Source: an uncultured Christensenella sp. (GTDB lineage Bacteria; Bacillota; Clostridia; Christensenellales; UBA1242). From it: 59,444 nt of DNA. Within the stretch, counting starts at the first letter, position 1; each line of letters opens with the position of its first letter. The notes under the pieces are model-generated. The model worked only from the letters and a program-made list of their open reading frames with translations. It made no database searches and was not told where the DNA came from. Positions 27,301 through 36,300 of this stretch are shown piece by piece. The position numbers and the translations under genes were made by a program. Location of the stretch: the NCBI GenBank assembly GCA_949290565.1, contig CASESH010000010.1, positions 1 through 59,444 on the forward strand, read 5' to 3'.

Positions 27301-30300
27301 TTCCATTTGTCCACTTATCAATTATTAAGTTTTCTCCCGTTCCCTTTGTTGGGAAAGTAATACTTTCTTGATACATAGCTCTACTAACGTATTCAACAGC
27401 ATTATCTCCCGTTACTTCATCTCCATCTTTTTGTTTAGCAGAAAATATAAAATTATATTGAACAGGTTGCCAAATGGCGTATAAGGTTTCACTATTTATT
27501 CCCTGTAAAACATAGTAATCTTCATATCCTTGTTGATTAGTTGGTGTAATTAAGTGCGCAGTTCCATTTTCAAGTTTTACTAAATAATCTTGATAATCAA
27601 CACAATTATTTGACCAACCTAGGAATACATAACCATCTTTTTTAGGTCCACAATCTATTGTATAATCCCACTTTGGAGGTAATAAAACCCTATATCTCCC
27701 TTCAAAAACTTCAGCAAACTTAATTGGAATATTAGGACTTTTATTATATAAACCACCATTTAAATTGAATGTAACAGTAACCTCGTTGTAATATGCGAAA
27801 AAGTTAATTACAGTTAAGTCATCTCCAAGAACAGTATAACCGGTAGATGAATAAATACCGTTTTCATCTCCCCAGCCTGTAAATCTTAAATCTTTAACTA
27901 ATGAAATTTCATTAAATAGTTCTGGTGAAATAGTTTCTCTATAACTAAACTTTAAAGTAACTGCTCTTTGTTCAATCTTTTTATAAAAAACAGTTCCATC
28001 TTCATAAGTTAAACTATCGTTAAATGGTATAAATTCTCCCTCATTAGTTTCATAATTATATTGATAAACATAATTGTCACTAGTAGGAGTTTCGCTATTT
28101 GATAGTTTTACATAACCAAAACTTTTATAATCTAAATCACTATCACTGACGACAGAATCACTGACAGAAATTTCATTTCCATCTTCTACGTAAAAAACAA
28201 CATATCTATCATTTGATACCCAAGGCAAATCAATTACATTTGGACTTGTAGAACTTACAGTAATAATTTTTTGCTCCTGTTGTGGCTCAATGTGATAATT
28301 TGTTTTAGTAAAAATAGAATATAAATTATTACCAACAGCAAAATTAGCATTTGCGTATGAGTAAGCAAACACTTCTTGTTTAACAACAACTAAATTATTT
28401 TCCAAATCATCTTTATTAAGTTTAATAATATTCCATGTATTTTGATTACTATCTATAAAAGTATTAGAACAATCTTCAGTATTATAACAATCTTCTTTAA
28501 TTTGAGTATTTTCTAAATTAATTTCAACTTTAAACTCGTTGTACATTGCAACAAATTCAAATATGTAAACAAAATTTCCACTGCTATCTGGCTTTAAATC
28601 AGTCTCAGGTGAAGACAACTTAAATGTAATATTTTCTCCTCTCAAAGCATACATTCTTTCTGGATTATCACTTAAAGCCCAGCCTGCAAAAGAATAAGTG
28701 TTATCCTTAACTTCTTTTACTATTTTATCTTCTTGTAAACTAAAAACTTCACTTGGTTTAAAACCTGCTAATATTTGGCTATACTTAATCTCTCCCAACA
28801 GGACATAGTTTCCGTCTTGCAAATCGCAAACTAGTTGTGGACTGTTTGAATTGTATTTACCACCATTTAAGTTAAAATGAATATCAAAATATACTTCCTC
28901 CCAAACAACACTAAGCGAAATCAAATTATTTTCAAAATCATTTGATGTAAAAAATCCATTTGGAATTATAGAAAAAGTAAGAACATCTTCAAAAGTATAA
29001 ACATTAGAAGTACTTGTTTGAGTATTAGTATAACTAATTCCAGCAGGAACAAAGTAGGTGTTATTTGAAAATACAAAAGTTGTAATAGATAGATCATGTC
29101 TTTCTAAAAGATTATTAATTGATGTTTTTTCATCATATTTAAAATTTAATTGTAGAGTATCATCTAGACCTTGATTTTGTAAATTAGTAAGTGTTAAAGA
29201 GTATTCAACTTGTTGCCAAATTGGATATAAAGAAATTGTTGCACCATTTTCTGTTGTAAAATTATATGCAAATGGTTCAGTAGTAATGTTATTACTAAAA
29301 TAGAAAGAATTCTCGCTATTAGCATTGTTTATATTTTTTTCGGTGGACCAACCAATTTGTTTCCAACCAATTAAAGAAAATTCATCTCTTAAAGTTGAAG
29401 CAACTCCGTAAGACATTTCAGTACTTATTTCTCCGCTAAACTGAATTTGCCCTGTTGCATCAAATGAGTAGCCATTAGCAATTTGAGGAACAGCCAATTC
29501 GTAATTAACATTATATTTATTAATATCCCAACTAATTGAGAAATAAATTTCAAACGCATTTTCACCGTTCCACAATTTATCTAAGTTAAGAATATTTGAA
29601 TTAATTTCAACATTAGAAATATTAAAAACTTCTGTTGAAGCATAGTAATTATAACGACCTTTTTCAAAATCAAAAACGCCATCGCTTTCATTGTAATTAC
29701 ATAAATAAATATAACTAAAATTAAAACCTGCGTAAACGGGAGATGGAAGTTTACTAAACTCTAAAACATCACCAATATGCAAATCTGAAACAACTAATTT
29801 TTTGTTATTATCTTTTAAAGATAAACTATAATCACCGGTTTGTTCAAGACTTATATACTTTCCATCACACAAAGAACCAATATAAGATTGAGAAGCATCA
29901 ATTATTATATTAATTTCTTTACTAACCCACTCTACATTTAAATTAATATTTTTGTTTGGCATAATAAAACTAGTTTGTTCAGGAGAAAGTTCAATATCAT
30001 TTGTAGTAAAATGACTAAAATCATACAACCTATAATTTCTTTCTTGAATAAACTTATCATCTTCGTGATATGCTCTATTTGAATCAAAAATCTGTTCATC
30101 TAAAATAAATTCTTCATTATATTTACATTGATAAGTTAAACTAGAAACTTGGCTCCCATCTTCTAACTCGTACATTCCAGAGCCCAAGTTAATTGTAACG
30201 TTAAATAATTTTGCTTTCCATACAACCGTGAATAAATATTCTGATTTAAAAATGATATTTTGCTCAATAGGATTAAAAATATCATCAAGCAAATATGTGT

Positions 30301-33300
30301 TTCCAAATTCATCTTCTAAATAGTCGAATTCATATCCGACATTGCCATCTTTTCTATCAGGCAAAGTAAAGACAGAATTAAACTTTAAGTCTTCTCCATA
30401 AGCAAAGGCATTGACTATTTGTGTAATAGTAGTATCACTTTCATCAATCAAATTATCATTCGAGTTTATTTTAATAGATATTTCCTCGCCCTTCCATTGA
30501 CAATAAATATTGACAACACCATCTATAATAAAGAATTCACTACTGTTTACATTAAAGTTTACTTTTTCATAAACTTTTCCACCTGTACTTTCTGATGTGA
30601 AAGCGTAAATAGAGTAATGTTCTCTTTCAAAATTAACATAATAATTTTCAAAAGTAAGAACATTTCTAATTAACCCGCTTTCAGGTGAAAAAGTAAGAGT
30701 GTCGTTTAAATTAACTGTAAAACTTGTAAATTCTATATTTTCACTTAAATTTGAATGAATTCTAAATTCAATTTGCTGAATCCAATTCACATCAATAATA
30801 ACTCTATCCGAAGTAATTGCTGAAATTAAACTATTAGGAGAGTAATTTTTATTATTAAGAGTGTAATTTTTTAAACTAAAACCATTTTTAATTAAGTAAT
30901 CATTAGTTGGCAATCTTAAACCATACTCGCCCTCTGGTCCAACATAAGCAGTAACAATTAATTTTGAATTATTTAAAGTAAAGTCTTTTATAGTTTTACT
31001 GTTTTCTTGATAAAATGATTGCAAATCTTGATTAATTCCATTGTTGTAAAATGCAGAACCTTCAATATTAAAAATAAATTCCTTAGTTAATCTTATCCAA
31101 ACAGCATACAAGTTTAATACATAACTGACGTTATCTCCTTGAACAACCTTGTTAAGATTTATTTTACTATCTAAACAAATCTCTTTTGTTGAAATAACTT
31201 CTAAATTAATTGATGAAAAACTCCAACCAGAAAGTTCAAAATAAGGCACACTGAAAGGACTCTCAGTTAATAATAAGTAGGTATCAGAATATTTTAAATC
31301 ACTAACCTCATATGTTTTGATAATAGAATTTTCATTATTAACATTATATACAACTTTAACATCACACTTTTCATAAACTGCATACAAAGAAGTTCTTAAA
31401 TTAGGGACAACAAAAACTGTCGTAGAATCATAAAATTCCTTATCTCCCAAATCATCTTTTGAATTAATTATATTATTTTGAATGGAAGTTGACCAACCAA
31501 TAAAATTAAAACCTTCCATACTTGGCAAAGAATTTTGTTTACTTAGATTTTTATAAATATCATTTAAATTATTAATTTCTTCCAAAGCGTAAGATTCAAA
31601 ATACAATTTACCATATTCAAAATCAGCGCCATTATAATTTAAAAAAGTTATTCTAACTTTTGCTTTTACCCAATTTGCAAATAAGTTTAAATTATAATTA
31701 ATTTCTAAATTTTGAGATATAACATTTAAAGATTCATCTTTCCATCCCTGAGCAATATAGGCATCATTATCTTTCAAAACAAAATAATATTGTTGTAAAT
31801 CTTGCAAAGTCAACTCTTGACCACAAAAATATTTTTGCTCAAAATCTAAATCAGTTGAATCAACTTTTCCACTTGGTGTGTAATGAGAAACGACTTCAAA
31901 ACTCATGCTTGAATCAAAGGCATTAAAAGTTACATTTGCACTAAATATAAAGTATAAAACAAGTGATTTAGATGAAGAATTACCATAGTTAAGTAAAATA
32001 TCTTCAACATTAATTAAAGTTACTTGATTACCTAAAAGATAAAAATTTTCCTCATTTTGCAATAAATTGTCAACATCTTTACTAAACCATAAACCCTCGA
32101 AATTTGTGTTTTCTCTATCAAAATCTCTACCAAAACTTAAATCAGGTAAATCAAAAACTACTTGATTAGAATTGTAATCAACTACAATAGGACTAAGTTG
32201 TAAGCCCTCATATAAACTTGCACCATTCAAGTCTAAGGTAATTGTTAATAATTCTGTCCAATTAACAATTAGATTAATATAACCACTTTCATCTTCCAAA
32301 TTTTCAAATTCTTGCGAAGTTCCATTTCTCTTAAACATTAGATAACAATTACTATCTTCCTCATTAATATATGATGAGCCCAATGAATTTTCAAAAGAGA
32401 TATTATTAAATCTATAACCAAGTTTATTAAAACCAAGATAGGCAACTTGTTTACCTACTTGATTGTCAAAAGAAGAAAAATTAGAGGAGTAAATAAAGTA
32501 GTATTCATTCCCATCATTAATCAATCTTGCCCCTAAATCAGTAAAGTCCTCAGCAATATTTGAATCCCAACTCCCACCATTAAAAGAGATTTTAAGTGAA
32601 TAATCTTTCTCTTCCCAAACGACATAGAAGTTTATAGCCTCATCACTTTCAGTTAAATCGCTATCAACTATAAATTTACCTGACAAATCACTATCTAATG
32701 AAGCAAAAACAGCACTACTGTCAAAATCAAATTCACTACTTACACTCTCAAAAGAATACTTTAATTTTGTTGCAACTTTATACCTGTTTTCGCTTAAAGA
32801 GTTATATTCATTAATAAATGATTTTTTTGAACTTTCCAAAGCCTGTTGCAACAAGGTAGATATAGAATACTCTTTACCATATTCAAAAGAAGTCGTTAAA
32901 GTACCATTCTCACCTTCTTCATCAATAAAGTTTAATTTATATTTTTTTCCTTGCCAATTAGCATTAAAAACAAGGTCTTGTGTAACATAAATAACATCTC
33001 CTGCATTTACAATATCATTAGTTTGAACATTTTCCCAACTTGTAAAAGTAGAGTGTGGCATAGAAAATCCAAAATCTGTTATATTAGGCATTGTAAAGGC
33101 ATACTTATTTTGGTAATTTTCAACAGTTTGCAAATCAACAACCCCAACAAAATCGGTATTTAGATATACATTTTCAATAGTATAATTAGATTGATTTCCA
33201 TTATTTGCATTAAACTCTATATTTTTTGTCCATTGCGTATAGATTTTATAAACAAATCTATTGTTTAATATTTGCATTGTTTTCTTTGGGTCAGGAATCT

Positions 33301-36300
33301 TAATTGTTATAGATTGCCCATTGAAAAACATTGCATTTTCATCATCATAAAAATAATCTACCAATTTATCATTATTAGATGGTAAATTTCCATTTTGCGA
33401 AGACAAGACAACTTCATTTATTCCACTACTTTTACTTACAATCATTTCAAAACTTGGTTTACTTAGATTATCAGAGTATATTTGCAATAAAATATCTTTA
33501 TATACCCAATTACCAACAAAATTTAATCCCTCATTAATATCTCCTAAACTATCGCTAACCATAAATGTTGAAGAAGGCGAATAAACATTATTATTTATCT
33601 CCCAACCATTGAATTGAAATAAAGAATTAGAATATGTATAGTTATTTGCAGGCAAAGTGAAAGCGTAGTTATTAGTAACATAAAAACCGGTTGGAGTAAA
33701 ACCAGAAACATCACTATCAATAGTGCCTTTTTCAAAATTAACTTTATATCTCATTGCATAAATTTCAGTCCTATTTGAACCAAAATCATAAAACTGCTTA
33801 TCATCACTAGCATCAATTAAGTCTTCTTGGTCAGCAATTTGATTTGTTGCAAAATAAGTAAAAGTATATCCATCAAAGATATCTTGTGGCAAAATAAAGT
33901 AACCTGACCTATCTGCGTAAATAAATTTAACCGTACTTCCCGTAGCGTCTAAATTAACAACTAATGTATCTGCAATAAACCAAATTGCATATAAAGTAAT
34001 TTGATTATTTATAGTCAAATTTTGATACTCAAAATCATAAACAACATTTGAGTTGTTTTTTAAAGCCCAACCTGACAAGTGATAACCTGTTTTTAAGACA
34101 AGAGAAGAAACATCTAAAATGGAAATTTGACTTCCATACTCAACATCTTCTAAAACATAAAAGTCCTCACTACCATTATTATATCTTCCACCATTTAGCA
34201 TAAATGTAACATCATACAAGCAAATTTCCCAATCTATAAAAATTTGTTCAAGATTTTTATTTATAACTAAATTTTGATTTTGATTAATAACATTTTGACT
34301 GTCATTAAAGTTTAAAAACTTATAACCTGTCTTAACAAATTCATTAGAATATAACATTAAGGAATTAGATAAATTATAAATTGAAAAGTCAACATACGAA
34401 CTATTATTTGTGAAAGTGTAATCATAATCAAAATAAATTTCAGTACCATACTCAACGACAACTTCTTTATATTCAGAATCATTGTCATAAGAATTAATCT
34501 TAAAAGAAACATCATTACCTAGCCATATACAGTCAATAAATAAATTAGATTCTTGTGAAATAATATTATCAACTACAAAATTGTCAAGTGCATTATAGTT
34601 TAAATTATTTGAAGAATATGCTTGTAATGTATAATTAGTTCTAGACAAATTAGGTAAAGTAATTTGAGAGCCTTGAATCAAATTAGAAATTGTAATAGTT
34701 TTTTCACTAGAATTAAATACTGTTGTTATATCATTAGCCTTATCATAATTGTAGCCATCTTGTAAACATAAATCATATACAAACAAACTTGCTAAATTAT
34801 CTAAATTAGAAATTAAATCTAATTCATCATAATTTAAGTTAACAACAACACTATCAAAAACTTTTTTATAAACAGCATATAAAATAATAGCACCTCTATT
34901 GCTATCATAATATTCAGAATCAAATCCGCCATCAAAAATTGTATTTATGTTAGCAATCTTTCCTGTCAAATCTGATTTAGTATTAAATCCAACAAGAGCG
35001 TAACCATTCTTATTAAAAATTGACAAATCTCCATTAAGAATGTCATTTAATGATTGAGCATTTCCGGCGTTTACTTGTGTGGAAATTAGGACGTTACTAT
35101 TATTAATATCGTAAATCCTAATAGGAGTTAACATATCTTCCCAAATAGCGTAAAAAGATATTTTTGTTTGGTCATTTAAAAAATCTCTATTTATAATCTT
35201 TGTTGTATTGATATATTTAGGAGAATTTTCAATTTCTTGCAAATTTGTAACATTACCATCATTATCAAAAATAGGCTTTACAGTTGTCCAATAAGCAAAT
35301 TGATGCTTATTTAATCCCGTTGAAACAGTTCCTGAGATGTCAAGGAAACTTTTAAAGTCAAAAGATTGATTATAATCTAAATGTTTTACATAAACATTTT
35401 CTTCAAAATCTTGGTCATATTCATTTTGCACATATTCGTAATTAGTATTAAATTCAAGCGTAACTTTATTAGGAATTAAGTTGACTACAACTACCATATC
35501 TCCTTGTGGAGTAACAAACAAGTCATTTAATTCATAATCTTCAATCAAATCAAAATTTAAAAGAGAAAAGTTATTTATAGAATAATATGCATCTAAAAAC
35601 TTAGCATATTTCTCTTTTGTAACAGTTGTTTGATTTAACTTTCCCGATTGCAAGTTATAAAGAGTTGTATATTCCAAATCTTCATTGTCAAAATCTAATA
35701 AAGAGTTAACAAAATTTTTATCAAGCAAAACATTATCACTATTATCAAAAAAAGTAGTAGATACTGTGTTTAAATAAATGTATTCATTTTGCTCATCTTC
35801 ATATAAATTTTTAATAACAAAAGTAGTGCTTACTTCGCTAGCAGAATAACTAGCATAAAGAGTTAAATCACTTGTTAATTTTTTAGGTGTATATCTTGTT
35901 CCATCTTCGTAAGTCCAGCCCTCAAACTTTAATAATATTTTTTCAGGGTCCGTAAGAGAATATATGTCGTCAGGTTGCTGTGGTGTAAACAATGTGTTTG
36001 AATTAACTTCAACAGATTCAACATCAACAATCCAATTTTCAAAACTAACAGTAAACTTACTATCATCTTTTTTAAATAGCAACGCTAGTGTTGTACCAAT
36101 AATAGCAATTAAAGAAATAACAACTCCCAAAATAATAAACTTCTTACTTCTTTTACCCTTAAATTTTTTATCATTATTATTTGGTGGATTTTGAGAAGAA
36201 CTAGGACCTTGACTTAGAGTTGAATTTTGAGGACTAGAAAAATTAGAACTAATATTTTTATTAGTTCCATTTAAACTCCCATTAACTGTTTTATTAATAT

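Noticed and set aside
5553..36194. Short plus-strand open frames inside the giant gene (for example 5553-5741, 10097-10403, 18306-18539, 25010-25243, 35964-36194).
   Set aside because: They lie opposite the coding strand in low-complexity repeats, lack ribosome binding sites and show no recognisable protein features.
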